Shown: piece after piece, positions 34,104 to 43,122 of the stretch | Layout of the letters: each line of letters opens with the position of its first letter | Position numbering within the stretch: position 1 is the stretch's first letter | Assembly: GCA_902805655.1 (NCBI GenBank) | Contig: CADCTF010000156.1 | Span: 1-64,000 of the forward strand | DNA length: 64,000 nucleotides | Direction: 5' to 3' | From: an uncultured Acidimicrobiales bacterium | Lineage (GTDB): Bacteria > Actinomycetota > Acidimicrobiia > Acidimicrobiales > CADCTF01 | Made by a program: the position numbers and the translations under genes | The notes under the pieces: generated by a model | Told to the model about the DNA's origin: nothing | Databases searched by the model: none | Seen by the model: the letters and a program-made list of their open reading frames with translations, nothing else

Positions 34104-34188
34104 CGGCCACCCATGTTGCCCGCCGACCGGGCGGCCGGGAGGGATCGAACCCGTTACAAGTTGGCGACTTCCGGATGGCCGGGCCGGG

Positions 34189-36189
34189 CTACAGCTGCGC
34201 CAGGAGCTCAGCGGGGTCGATCACCGGCTGCCGGCACGCGTAGTCGCGACAGACGTAGGCCCGCCCGGACTCGCGTCCTTCCCAGAGCGGCGAGGGGTAG
34301 GGCTCGCCCCATGCGAGCACGGCCGTGGGCAGGTACTCGTGGTGCACCGCTCTCACGAGCGCCAGAACCTGCTCGTCCTCCCGGTCTCCGGGGATGACGA
34401 TCTCGGTGAGGCCGCCGGCCGAGAGCTCCACGGCGGCCAAGGCGTAGGTGAAGGCCTGCGGGTGGTGGGCGATGGGCTCGGCCAGCCACGACAGGATGGC
34501 GTTGCCCGCATCGGTCCAGCGCGTGGAGCCCTCGAGCGCACCCAGCCGCAGCAGTGCGAGCGCCGCGACCGCGTTGGCCGAGGGCGTGGCGCCGTCGTAG
34601 TAGTCCTTCTGGCGCACGATCAGCTGCTCGGCGTCATGGCCGGTCGTGAACAGCCCGCCGCTCTCGGGATCAGCGAAGAGGTCGAGCAGTGTGCCCGCGG
34701 CGCCAGTGGCCTCGGCGATCCACGCAGCCTCGCCGGTGGCCTCGGCCAGCCGGGTGAAGCCGTCGACCAGCCCGGCCAGGTCGACGGCGTACGCGAGATG
34801 CTTGGCCCGACCCGACTGCCAGGAGCGCAGCCAGCGGCCGGACGGGTCGCGCAGCTCGCGCAGCAGGAACATGGCCGTGTCGGCGGCCATGGCGACCCAG
34901 TCGGGTCGGTCCAAGGCGGCCCCGGCCTCGGCGAGGGCGGAGACCCACATGGCGTTCCACTCGGTGAGCACCTTGTCGTCCAACCCGGGACGGATGCGAC
35001 CCTCTCGCGCGGCCCACAGGAGGCTGCGAGCCTGGTCGACCTCCGGCGGACGGACGAGATCGCCCCTCACCGGTCGGTGCAGGATGTTCGACCCCTCGAA
35101 GTTCCCCGAATTCGTGACGCCGTACCAGCTCATGGCCGCTTCGGTGAGGCCCGGCTCGTCGAGGACCTCGGCGATGTCCTCCGGGCGCCACACGTAGAAC
35201 TTGCCCTCCTCGCCCTCGGAGTCCGCGTCCTCGGCGGAGTAGATGCCTCCCTCGGGCGACCGCAGATCTCGGCGCACGTACTCCACGATCTCGGTGGCGA
35301 CCTGGCGGTACCGGGCCTCGCCGGTCACCTGGAAGCCGTGGACGTAGCCACGGAGCAGCTGGGCCTGGTCGTAGAGCATCTTCTCGAAGTGGGGCACCAT
35401 CCAGAAGGCGTCGACCGAGTAGCGCGAGAAGCCACCTCCGAGGTGGTCGTAGATGCCGCCCGAAGCCATGGCGTCGAGGGTGGTGGTGATGATGCGGAGG
35501 GTCTCGTCCGACGGGTTTGCGGCGTGCGCCCGGAAGACCAGCTCGAGGTTGCTCACCTGGGGGAACTTCGGCGACTGACCGAAGCCGCCCCACTCCGGAT
35601 CGAACGCGCCCTGCAACGTGGCCAGGCCGGTGTCGAGGACGTCCTGGCCGAGCTGCACCTGGCCGTCGCCGCGAGCCAGCTCGGTTCGCGCCTTGACCGC
35701 CGCCGCCAGCTGGTCGGCTTGGGCGTCGAGGTCACCGCGCCGCTGCGTCCACGCCTCGTGCACGGCATACATGAGCTCCACGAACCCCGGCCGGCCGTGC
35801 GAGCTGGTCTTGGCGAAGTAGGTGCCGGCGAAGAAGGGCCGACCGTCGGGCGTGAGGAACACGGTCATGGGCCAGCCGCCGCTGCCGGTCATGGCCTGGG
35901 TGGCCTCCATGTAGACCGCATCGACGTCCGGCCGCTCCTCGCGGTCGACCTTCACGTTGACGTAGAGCTCGTTCATCACCTCCGCCACGTCCGCATCCTC
36001 GAAGGACTCGTGAGCCATGACGTGGCACCAGTGGCAGGCGGAGTAGCCGATGCTCAGCAGGACCGGCTTGTCCTCCGCCCTCGCACGCGCGAAGGCCTCC
36101 TCGCCCCACGGGTACCAGTCGACCGGGTTCTCCTTGTGCTGCTGCAGGTAGGGGCTGGTCTCCAGGGCGAGGCGGTTGGTGCCGGGCAT
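34189..36189 (-). CDS. YyaL / spermatogenesis-associated protein 20-type protein (thioredoxin-like plus (alpha/alpha)6 barrel)
   Basis: This 666-residue protein matches the widely conserved DUF255/SSP411 family. It has an N-terminal thioredoxin-like domain with [21 protein letters not shown] and the C-x2-C site in SACHWCHVM near residue 50. A long six-hairpin-glycosidase-like helical domain follows ([24 protein letters not shown], then [16 protein letters not shown]). The activity of the family is unknown; a redox or sugar-isomerase-like role has been suggested from its folds. A TACCGT element lies 6 nt before the ATG. Confidence 0.92.
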   Translation of the reverse strand: MPGTNRLALETSPYLQQHKENPVDWYPWGEEAFARARAEDKPVLLSIGYSACHWCHVMAHESFEDADVAEVMNELYVNVKVDREERPDVDAVYMEATQAMTGSGGWPMTVFLTPDGRPFFAGTYFAKTSSHGRPGFVELMYAVHEAWTQRRGDLDAQADQLAAAVKARTELARGDGQVQLGQDVLDTGLATLQGAFDPEWGGFGQSPKFPQVSNLELVFRAHAANPSDETLRIITTTLDAMASGGIYDHLGGGFSRYSVDAFWMVPHFEKMLYDQAQLLRGYVHGFQVTGEARYRQVATEIVEYVRRDLRSPEGGIYSAEDADSEGEEGKFYVWRPEDIAEVLDEPGLTEAAMSWYGVTNSGNFEGSNILHRPVRGDLVRPPEVDQARSLLWAAREGRIRPGLDDKVLTEWNAMWVSALAEAGAALDRPDWVAMAADTAMFLLRELRDPSGRWLRSWQSGRAKHLAYAVDLAGLVDGFTRLAEATGEAAWIAEATGAAGTLLDLFADPESGGLFTTGHDAEQLIVRQKDYYDGATPSANAVAALALLRLGALEGSTRWTDAGNAILSWLAEPIAHHPQAFTYALAAVELSAGGLTEIVIPGDREDEQVLALVRAVHHEYLPTAVLAWGEPYPSPLWEGRESGRAYVCRDYACRQPVIDPAELLAQL

Positions 36190-36195
36190 GGGGCC

Positions 36196-36201
36196 ACGGT
36201 A
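36196..36201 (-). promoter_or_regulatory. -10 element TACCGT of a predicted leaderless YyaL transcript
   Basis: On the minus strand TACCGT (36201-36196) ends 6 nt before ATG 36189, with no SD sequence. Confidence 0.5.
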
Positions 36202-36298
36202 CCCATGGCGCCCCAGCGCGAAGCTCCGTCGAGCTGGCGTGGAGAGCGGCCGCTAGCCGTCGTGCCCCATCGAGGGGGGTCGTAGCCACGGAGGGACA

Positions 36299-36314
36299 GC
36301 TCCGTCGGCGGAGC
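36299..36314 (-). terminator. Small hairpin after the P-type ATPase gene
   Basis: GCTCCG and CGGAGC form a perfect 6-bp stem with a 4-nt loop, 10 bp beyond the ATPase stop. There is no T-run. Confidence 0.4.
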
Positions 36315-36323
36315 CTGGTCGTG

Positions 36324-39032
36324 TCAGCCACGACGGGCCATCGCCTTCCGGGCTTCGTCGAACCACATGACGGTGCTGGCGACTGCGGTGGTCAGCACCC
36401 AGTCCCACAGCGTGAAGTCGACGGTCCCGAAGATGTCCTGCACCGGATCGACGTGCACGGCGGCGGCCTGCAGGGCGACGACGACGATGAGGGCGGCCCA
36501 GAGCTTGCCGTTGCGCAGGGTGTCCCGGCTGAACACGCTGGCGGTCTCGCTGCGGGCGCAGAGGGCGTTGAAGATCTGGAACAGCACGAAGGTCGTGAAC
36601 GCCATGGCCAGCGCATGGTCCTCTGTCCCGGTCTCGAGCCCGAAGGTCAGCACCCCGAGGGTGCCGGCGGCCATGACCGCTCCGGTGGCGCCCATGCGGG
36701 CGAGCCGCCGACCGGTCAGGATCGCTGCGCCGCGAGCACGCGGCTGGCGCTCCATGGTGCCGGCCGCCGGCGGGTCAACGCCGAGGGCCATGGCCGGCGG
36801 GCCGTCCATGATGATGTTCACCCACAGCACCTGGAGCGCCGTGAAGGGCACGGGAAGCCCGGCGAGCTGGGCGCCGATGAGGCTGAGGATGGCGCCGATG
36901 TTCGTGGACAGCTGGAACCGCACGAACTTGACGATGTTGTCGTAGATCGACCGACCGGCTTCGACGGCCCGCACGATCGTGGCGAAGTTGTCGTCGGTGA
37001 GCACCATGGCGGCGGCCTCCTTGGACACCTCCGTGCCCGTGATGCCCATGGCCACGCCGATGTCGGCGCTCTTGAGGGCCGGGGCGTCGTTGACGCCGTC
37101 GCCGGTCATGGCCACGACGTGGCCGTTGGCGCGCAGGGCCTCCACGAGGCGGACCTTGTGCTCGGGAGCGACCCGGGCGAACACCGCGGTCTCCTCCACG
37201 ACGCCCGCCAGCTCGTCGTCGCCGAGGCGGTCGAGCTCGGTGCCGGTGAGGGTGGCGCCGTGCAGGCCGAGCTGGGCCGCGATCGCAGTGGCGGTGGCGG
37301 CGTGATCGCCGGTGATCATCTTGACCGCGATCCCGGCCCGGCGACACAGCGCAATGGCATCGCGAGCCTCGCGGCGAGGCGGGTCGAGCAGGCCCACCAG
37401 ACCGACGAGGGTGAGGTCGTCGGCGAGGTCGACGAGGTCGCCCTCGGATCGAGCGCTGTCGAGCGAATGCGGCGCCAGCCGGCGCTCGGCGACCGCGAGG
37501 ACGCGCAGGCCCTCTGCGGCCAGGGCGTCGATGTCGGCGTCGATCGCCTGCCGGCGGGCGGAGTCGAGGGCGACGGGACCGTTGGGCCCGAGCACCGTGA
37601 GGCACCGAGCCAGCAGCACATCGGCACCCCCCTTGACGGCGACGACGACCCCGCCGGAGGCATCGCCGTGGAACGTCGCCATGAACTTGCGGGCCGAGTC
37701 GAACGGCACCTCGGCCAGTCGGGGCCACTGGCGGTCGAGGCTCTCGCGGGCCACGCCCGCCTTGGCCGCCAGGGTGACCAGAGCCGCCTCGGTCGGGTCA
37801 CCCATTGCCGCCGCCTCGACGACTCGGCTGTCGTTGCACGCGAGGGCGAGCCGGGCCAGCGGGACCACGGCTGCCTCGCCGTGAGTGTCGCCCGGGCCCA
37901 GGATGTCGCCCTCACCGGCGTAGCCCTCGCCGGTCACCCGGTAGACGGTGTCGCCGATCACCACGGCCCGGGCGGTCATCTGGTTGAGCGTCAGCGTGCC
38001 GGTCTTGTCGGAGCAGATGACCGTCGTCGACCCGAGGGTCTCCACCGAGGCGAGCCGCTTCACGATGGCACCCCGCTTGGCCATCTGGTGCACTCCGACG
38101 GCAAGGGTGACCGTCACGACCGCCGGCAGGCCTTCCGGGATGGCGGCGACGGCGAGGGCCACGGCGGCGAGGAGGGTGTCGGCCACCGACTCGCCGCGCG
38201 CCAGGCCGAGGAGGAAGAACACCGCGACGGCGGCGCCGCCGACGGCGGCCAGGCGCTCGCCGAGCACGGCGAGCTGCTCCTGGAGCGGGGTGGGAGCGTT
38301 GTGGGCCGCCTGGAGGAGCTCGGCCAAGGCGCCCATCTCGGTCGCCATGCCCGTCGCCGTCACCACCAGCTCCCCTCGACCACGGGTGACGACCGTGTTC
38401 ATGTGCGCCATCGACGTCCGCTCGCCCAGTGGTGCCCCGGCTGGGGCGGCGACGGAGGACTTGGCGACCGGCGTCGATTCGCCGGTGAGGGCCGATTCGT
38501 CGATCTCCAGCGACGCGCTGGCGACGATGCGGCCGTCGGCGGGAACTCTGCCGCCGGCTTCGAGGAGCACGACGTCGCCCGGTACCAGCTCCTCGGCCGG
38601 GAGCTCGGTCACCGAGCCGCCACGGCGCACCTTGGCCGTCGCGACCAGCATCCCACGCAGCGCGGCCAGGCTGCGCTCCGCCCGGTGCTCCTGCACGAAG
38701 CCCAGCACGGCGTTGAGGATCAGCACGACGCCGATCACCGCCATGTCCTTCAGGTCCCCGACGAGTCCGGCAAGCACGGCGGCGGCCATCAGCACGATGA
38801 TCAGCAGGTTGCGGAACTGGTCGAGGAAGACCAGCCAGGAGGACCGGCGGGGCGGCTCGGCCAGCCGGTTCGGGCCGACCTCTGCCAGGAGCCGGGCGGC
38901 GCGGTTCGGCTCGAGGCCGAGGGCTGGGTCGACTCCCAGTCGGGTGGCAACCCGGTCGGAATCCATCTCGGACCACGAGCGGTCGGTCGTCGTGGCGTGA
39001 TCGGTCGCGGCGGTGATGTCGGGTGCGGGCAC
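36324..39032 (-). CDS. P2-type cation-transporting ATPase (Ca2+/Mn2+-like)
   Basis: This 902-residue P-type ATPase has all three cytoplasmic domains. The actuator region carries SALTGES, the phosphorylation site is SDKTGTLT, and the hinge is MTGDGVNDAPALK. M4 has IPEGLP, the type II signature. M5 reads STNIGAI and M6 reads WVNIIMDGPPA. Compared with SERCA, the site I glutamate of M5 is alanine, while the site II Asn and Asp of M6 are kept. This pattern resembles the Golgi Ca2+/Mn2+ pumps with a single site. Export of Ca2+ or Mn2+ is therefore the best guess. The gene is divergent from a small winged-helix regulator. Confidence 0.93.
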   Translation of the reverse strand: MPAPDITAATDHATTTDRSWSEMDSDRVATRLGVDPALGLEPNRAARLLAEVGPNRLAEPPRRSSWLVFLDQFRNLLIIVLMAAAVLAGLVGDLKDMAVIGVVLILNAVLGFVQEHRAERSLAALRGMLVATAKVRRGGSVTELPAEELVPGDVVLLEAGGRVPADGRIVASASLEIDESALTGESTPVAKSSVAAPAGAPLGERTSMAHMNTVVTRGRGELVVTATGMATEMGALAELLQAAHNAPTPLQEQLAVLGERLAAVGGAAVAVFFLLGLARGESVADTLLAAVALAVAAIPEGLPAVVTVTLAVGVHQMAKRGAIVKRLASVETLGSTTVICSDKTGTLTLNQMTARAVVIGDTVYRVTGEGYAGEGDILGPGDTHGEAAVVPLARLALACNDSRVVEAAAMGDPTEAALVTLAAKAGVARESLDRQWPRLAEVPFDSARKFMATFHGDASGGVVVAVKGGADVLLARCLTVLGPNGPVALDSARRQAIDADIDALAAEGLRVLAVAERRLAPHSLDSARSEGDLVDLADDLTLVGLVGLLDPPRREARDAIALCRRAGIAVKMITGDHAATATAIAAQLGLHGATLTGTELDRLGDDELAGVVEETAVFARVAPEHKVRLVEALRANGHVVAMTGDGVNDAPALKSADIGVAMGITGTEVSKEAAAMVLTDDNFATIVRAVEAGRSIYDNIVKFVRFQLSTNIGAILSLIGAQLAGLPVPFTALQVLWVNIIMDGPPAMALGVDPPAAGTMERQPRARGAAILTGRRLARMGATGAVMAAGTLGVLTFGLETGTEDHALAMAFTTFVLFQIFNALCARSETASVFSRDTLRNGKLWAALIVVVALQAAAVHVDPVQDIFGTVDFTLWDWVLTTAVASTVMWFDEARKAMARRG

Positions 39033-39162
39033 TCTTCCCCTCCAAGGGACGTGGGTGGATGGAGGTGAAGGTCTCTCCCGCCTCGCGGCCGGCGTGGCCG
39101 GGCTGTCGCCGGAATGACGACCACGCCGCAGATGTGGATACTCCCCTTCGCAACTACGGTGC

Positions 39163-39192
39163 AGGATAGGCGAATAGAACTTCGCATGTCAA
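39163..39192 (-). promoter_or_regulatory. P-type ATPase promoter with internal inverted repeat
   Basis: On the minus strand a consensus -35 TTGACA (39192-39187) and a TATCCT -10 (39168-39163) are separated by 18 bp. The spacer region holds the inverted repeat GCGAA-N6-TTCGC (39170-39185), a likely repressor site. CTTCGCA is also repeated directly at 39146-39152 and 39180-39186. The predicted leader of about 120 nt before the ATPase start is unusually long for this window. Confidence 0.65.
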
Positions 39193-39272
39193 CTCCTCGG
39201 CGACGCCGACGGGTCGGGGGCCACACGCTGTACCGTTCGTGAATCGCAGACCGCCCGACGGGAAGAACACGA

Positions 39273-39599
39273 GTGAGCGACCAGCAACCCGAGACCGCGT
39301 TCGCCGGATGGACCTTCCTCACCAACCACGCACATGTGCTCGTCTGCATCGCCGAGGACCCGGACAGTCGTGGCCGCGACATCGCGGCGCGGGTGGGGAT
39401 CACCGAGCGAGCGGCCCAGGCGATCGTGGCCGACCTCGCCGCCGAGGGCTACGTGAACCGGACCAGGGTGGGCCGTCGCAACCACTACACGATCAACGCC
39501 GACGCCCCCCTGCGCCACCCTCTCGAGCACGACCACACGATCGGCGAGCTCCTCGTCACGCTCGGCCGCCTCAAGCCTCGTCGCCGAGTCCGCAGCTAG
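39273..39599 (+). CDS. Small winged-helix transcriptional regulator (MarR/ArsR-like)
   Basis: This 108-residue protein is almost entirely one winged helix: TFLTNHAHVLVCIAEDPDSRGRDIAARVGITERAAQAIVADL, with the wing GYVNRTRVGRRNHYTIN. A short basic C-terminus follows. No cysteine metal site of the classical ArsR type is visible, though several histidines near residues 83-90 (LRHPLEHDH) could bind metal. It is divergent from the P-type ATPase and probably controls it. GTG 39273 has GGGAAGAA upstream; TACCGT at 39231-39236 is a possible -10. Confidence 0.82.
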   Translation: MSDQQPETAFAGWTFLTNHAHVLVCIAEDPDSRGRDIAARVGITERAAQAIVADLAAEGYVNRTRVGRRNHYTINADAPLRHPLEHDHTIGELLVTLGRLKPRRRVRS

Positions 39600-39700
39600 A
39601 GACCCGATCGTCATCATCTGACGAAGTGAAGACGGTGCAGTCGATCCTCGTGCTCGTTGGGTAGGACCTAAGCCACAAGAGGCGAGACGAAGGAGAAGAC

Positions 39701-40468
39701 GTGACGACCAAGGTCGAGAAGACGCTGCTGGTGGACGTACCGGTGCGGGTGGCGTACAACCAGTGGACTCAGTTCGAGGAGTTCCCGCAGTTCATGGGAG
39801 CCATCCAGGAAGTCACCCAGCTGACCGACAACCGGCTGCACTGGGTCGCCGAGATCGCCGGCGTGAAGCGCGAGTGGGATGCCGTGATCGTCGAGCAGGT
39901 GCCGGATCAGAAGGTGGCGTGGGCCGCCACCGAGGGCGCCACCAACGCCGGCGCGGTGTACTTCGCCCCGGCCGGTGAGAGCCAGACCACGGTCACCCTC
40001 TCCTTGGAGTACGAGCCGGAGGGCCTGGTGGAGAAGGTCGGCGACCGCTTCGACATCGTGGAGAAGCGGGCCGAGGCGGACCTCGAGAGCTTCAAGACCT
40101 TCATCGAGAGTCGGGGCTACGAGTCAGGCGGCTGGCGGGGCACCGTGAACGAGGGGGGAGCGGGCGCCACTCCCGGCGTGGAGGCGGCGGCCGAGACCCG
40201 GGGTGACAGCGGCAAGGCCGGTCTCTCCGGCGCCGCCAAGGTGGCCGGTGCCGCAGTCGCGGCGGCCGGCGTGGTCGCCGCCGGTGCCCTCAAGTCCAAG
40301 TCCGACACGGGCACCGAGGTGGTCGTCGAGGAGGAGCTGGTCGTCACCGAGGTGGAGCCGGTGGTGACCGAGGTGGACGTGGTCGAGACCGACGTGCAGC
40401 CCGTCGTCACCGACACGACGGCCGTGCGGAGCGACGACGTCATCGGAGGCGAGGGCCGATCGCTCTGA
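39701..40468 (+). CDS. SRPBCC (polyketide cyclase/START-like) protein with a C-terminal hydrophobic and acidic repeat tail
   Basis: Residues 1-145 are an SRPBCC lipid/hydrophobic-ligand-binding domain: LLVDVPVRVAYNQWTQFEEFPQFM, LHWVAEIAGVKREWDAVIVEQ, then a C-terminal helix. This is typical of the 'cyclase/dehydrase' stress-related branch. The rest is unusual. A Gly/Ala linker precedes an alanine/valine-rich segment (AAKVAGAAVAAAGVVAAGAL) that may enter the membrane. A tail with repeated VVTEVEP and VVTEVDV-like units comes last. The GTG start has GAAGGAG upstream. No enzymatic role can be assigned. Confidence 0.8.
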   Translation: MTTKVEKTLLVDVPVRVAYNQWTQFEEFPQFMGAIQEVTQLTDNRLHWVAEIAGVKREWDAVIVEQVPDQKVAWAATEGATNAGAVYFAPAGESQTTVTLSLEYEPEGLVEKVGDRFDIVEKRAEADLESFKTFIESRGYESGGWRGTVNEGGAGATPGVEAAAETRGDSGKAGLSGAAKVAGAAVAAAGVVAAGALKSKSDTGTEVVVEEELVVTEVEPVVTEVDVVETDVQPVVTDTTAVRSDDVIGGEGRSL

Positions 40469-40481
40469 CCTCAGGGCTCGT

Positions 40482-40502
40482 CCCCGGCCGTAGCGGCCGG
40501 GG
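40482..40502. terminator. Hairpin between convergent SRPBCC and photolyase genes
   Basis: CCCCGGCCG and CGGCCGGGG form a perfect 9-bp stem around a TAG loop, 14 bp after the SRPBCC stop and 38 bp after the photolyase stop. There is no T-run. Confidence 0.6.
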
Positions 40503-40540
40503 GTGAGTCCGAGGCCGGCTCGCGCGATGCCGAAGAGAGC

Positions 40541-41914
40541 TCAGGCCTCGTCGGTGGCGCGATAGGCGGCCAGCGCCCGTAGCCGGGCCGAGGCGTGGTC
40601 GACGATCGGCTCCGGGTAGGTCTGCCCGAGGCTCACGCCGGCGGCGGCGAGCACCAAGGGCCCCGCCTCCCACGGAGCGTGGATGGCGGCGTCGTCCAGG
40701 GCGGCGAGCTCGGGGACCCAGCGCCGGATGTACCGCCCCTCGGGGTCGTGCGTGCGGCTCTGGGTCACGGGGTTGAAGACGCGGAAGAAGGGCGCCGCGT
40801 CCGGCCCGGTACCTGCGACCCACTGCCAGTTGCCGACGTTCTGCGGCACGTCCCCGTCGGCCAGCAGGTGCCGGAAGTGGCGCTCGCCGTGCCGCCAGTC
40901 GACCAGCAGGTCCTTGACCAGGAACGAGGCCGTGATCATCCTGACCCGGTTGTGCATGGTGCCGGTCTCGCGGAGCTCACGCATCCCGGCGTCGACGATC
41001 GGGTAGCCGGTGCGACCGTGCTTCCATGCGGCCAGCCCGGCCGGGTCGTCCCGCCACTCGATCCGGTCGCGCTCGGGCCGCAGCGAGTGGTCCACGAGGG
41101 CCGGCATCTCGGCGAAGAGGTGGGCGAACCAGTCCCTCCAGGCCAGCTGGCGCACGAAGGCCTTGCGGTCGGCGGTCTCCGAGCCGATCGCCGTGGCCAG
41201 GCGTCGAGGGGAGATCGTGCCGTAGCGCAGGGCCACGGACAGCGCCGAGGTGGCCGGCTCGCTGATGCGGTTCTGGCTCTCGCGGTAGCCGTCGGCCGCC
41301 TCGGCCAGGAAGCGGCTGAGCATCGCGCTCGCACCGTCCTCCCCGGCCGGCCTCGGAGGTTCTGCATCGGGCCAGGGGAGGTCCTCGCCAGCTTCGGCTG
41401 ATACGGACGCGAGCCCCGGCTCCGGCCAGGGCGCCCAGCGGGTGGCGCTCCAGCGGCGGTGGAAGGCGCTGAAGACCCGGCTCACACGGCCGTCCGGTCC
41501 ATCGACCGAGCCGGGTGGCAGAACGAGGTGGCCGTAGGGCGTGACGGTCGGCGCCCTCAGGGCGGCGTGGACCGCCGCATCGCGCGTCCGGGCGTAGGGC
41601 GTGACGTCGGCGTTCCAGTAGACGGCCTCGGCGCCCAGCCGGCCGGCCTCCTGAGCGACGACGGTGCGAGGATCGCCGCGGCGCACGAGCAGGCGACCAC
41701 CTCTGTCCACCAGCGATGCGTCGAGCGCGTGGAGGTTGGCCAGGATCTGCCGACGGCGGTACTTGCCGGCCGTGAGCAGCAGCTGGTCGTCCAGCACGTA
41801 GAGCGGCGTCACCTCGGTGTGGGTGGAGGTCGCGGCAGCCCAGGCCGGGTTGTCGGTCAGGCGCAGGTCCCGCCGGAACCACATGAGGCCGAGGCTGGGT
41901 CGGTTCGCGGGCAT
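40541..41914 (-). CDS. phr: Deoxyribodipyrimidine photolyase (cryptochrome/photolyase family)
   Basis: This flavoprotein repairs cyclobutane pyrimidine dimers with blue light. The 457-residue product has the N-terminal antenna domain beginning [18 protein letters not shown]. The FAD-binding helical domain follows, with [27 protein letters not shown], the signature of class I CPD photolyases, and then WRHGERHF. The Trp electron-transfer residues around [13 protein letters not shown] are also present. I prefer ATG 41914 ([10 protein letters not shown]), with GAGG 11 nt upstream. An in-frame GTG at 41968 would add 18 residues. Confidence 0.93.
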   Translation of the reverse strand: MPANRPSLGLMWFRRDLRLTDNPAWAAATSTHTEVTPLYVLDDQLLLTAGKYRRRQILANLHALDASLVDRGGRLLVRRGDPRTVVAQEAGRLGAEAVYWNADVTPYARTRDAAVHAALRAPTVTPYGHLVLPPGSVDGPDGRVSRVFSAFHRRWSATRWAPWPEPGLASVSAEAGEDLPWPDAEPPRPAGEDGASAMLSRFLAEAADGYRESQNRISEPATSALSVALRYGTISPRRLATAIGSETADRKAFVRQLAWRDWFAHLFAEMPALVDHSLRPERDRIEWRDDPAGLAAWKHGRTGYPIVDAGMRELRETGTMHNRVRMITASFLVKDLLVDWRHGERHFRHLLADGDVPQNVGNWQWVAGTGPDAAPFFRVFNPVTQSRTHDPEGRYIRRWVPELAALDDAAIHAPWEAGPLVLAAAGVSLGQTYPEPIVDHASARLRALAAYRATDEA

Positions 41915-41998
41915 CCCATCTGCTACCTCGGCCTCGGTCCGCTCAACCCGCTTCGCGAAATGCCTCACTCGAGCCGGATGCTGTCGAGGTCAAGGGAA

Positions 41999-43073
41999 AT
42001 GGCTGCGAGTCGACCCGACCCGCGACCCACCAGACCGGCGACGCGGCTCGCGTTCGTGCTCGTGCTGGGCGCGCTCGTCGCGCTGCACGTGGCCTGGCCG
42101 GCGGGTGTGCTCGGACAAGCCACCTACCTCTCCGCCACGGTGGGTGGGGCGGTGATGGCCGCCGTCGGCCTTGGTCGCCGGGCGGTACCGAGGCACTGGC
42201 GTGGCTCGCCGCCGCAGTCGCCCTCTCGGCCGTCGGCGACCTCGTCTACTTCGCCTACTGCGCATGGACCTCGAAGGCGACCTGCACGGTGCACTGGACG
42301 CCGACCAGTTCGCGCTCGTGTACCAGCCGATCTTCGAGATCCGCTCCGGCCGGCTCTCCGGGTTCGAGGCGCTGCTGCGCTGGGCGCATCCGACGATCGG
42401 CACCATCCCGCCCGACCGGTTCATCCCGATCCTGGAGATCAACGGCCAGATCGTCAACGTCGGCGCCTGGGTGCTCGAGGAGGCGTGCCGCACCGCCAGC
42501 GGGTGGGCGAGCGAGCCCGGCGGTGAGGCGATGCCCTTGTCGATGTCGATCAACGTCTCCTCCGTCCAGCTCGCCAGCTCGACCTTCGTGCGGGCGGTGC
42601 AGGGCGTGCTGGCTCGCACGGGCTTCGACCCCTGCCGGCTGGTGCTGGAGATCACCGAGACGAGCTTCATGAACGATCCGGACACGGTTGCCTCCCGGCT
42701 GCACGACCTTCGCGCCCTCGGCGTGCGCGTGGCGATCGACGACTTCGGGACCGGGTACAGCTCGCTGAGCTACCTCCACCAGTTCCCGACGGACATCTTG
42801 AAGCTCGACCGATCCTTCATCGACACGATCAACGCAGAGGGTCCGATGCCGCCGCTGGTGAAGGGGCTGCTCGACCTGGCCAGGACGCTCGGGATCGAGA
42901 CGGTCGCCGAAGGCATCGAGGAGGAGCACCAGCTGGCCGAGCTCGTGCACGAGCAGTTTTAGAAGGGCCAGGGCTACCTGCTGGCGCGTCCGCTCACGCC
43001 GGAGGATGCCCACCGGCTCCTCATCGAGCAGCGCAGCACGCGGGCGGTTGGGCCGGCCCCCGACCTGGAGTGA
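41999..43073 (+). pseudogene. Decayed GGDEF/EAL-type c-di-GMP protein
   Basis: Three pieces lie in three reading frames. From ATG 41999 a membrane-sensor start (MAASRPDPRP, then LAFVLVLGALVALHVAW) runs to about 42175. A second frame then continues it (GGTEALAWLAAAVALSAVGDLVYFAYC). From about 42264 a nearly full EAL domain follows (YQPIFEI, GFEALLRW, DDFGTGYSSL, LKLDRSFI, VAEGIEE). The GGDEF domain expected between sensor and EAL is absent. The EAL frame is cut by TAG at 42960-42962; after it QGYLLARPL, with the conserved glutamine, continues to TGA 43073. At least two indels, one deletion and one nonsense change are therefore present. A truncated EAL protein from ATG 42264 could still be made but would lack the final catalytic strand. 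Confidence 0.85.
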
Positions 43074-43122
43074 CATCCTGTAGCCGCCCGGCTGAGCGGC
43101 CGGGTGCCAGGGGGGAAAGTCC

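Noticed and set aside
34063-39068. Very long plus-strand open frames opposite the YyaL and P-type ATPase genes
   Set aside because: They are absence-of-stop artefacts of GC-rich codon use. The minus strand carries all catalytic motifs.
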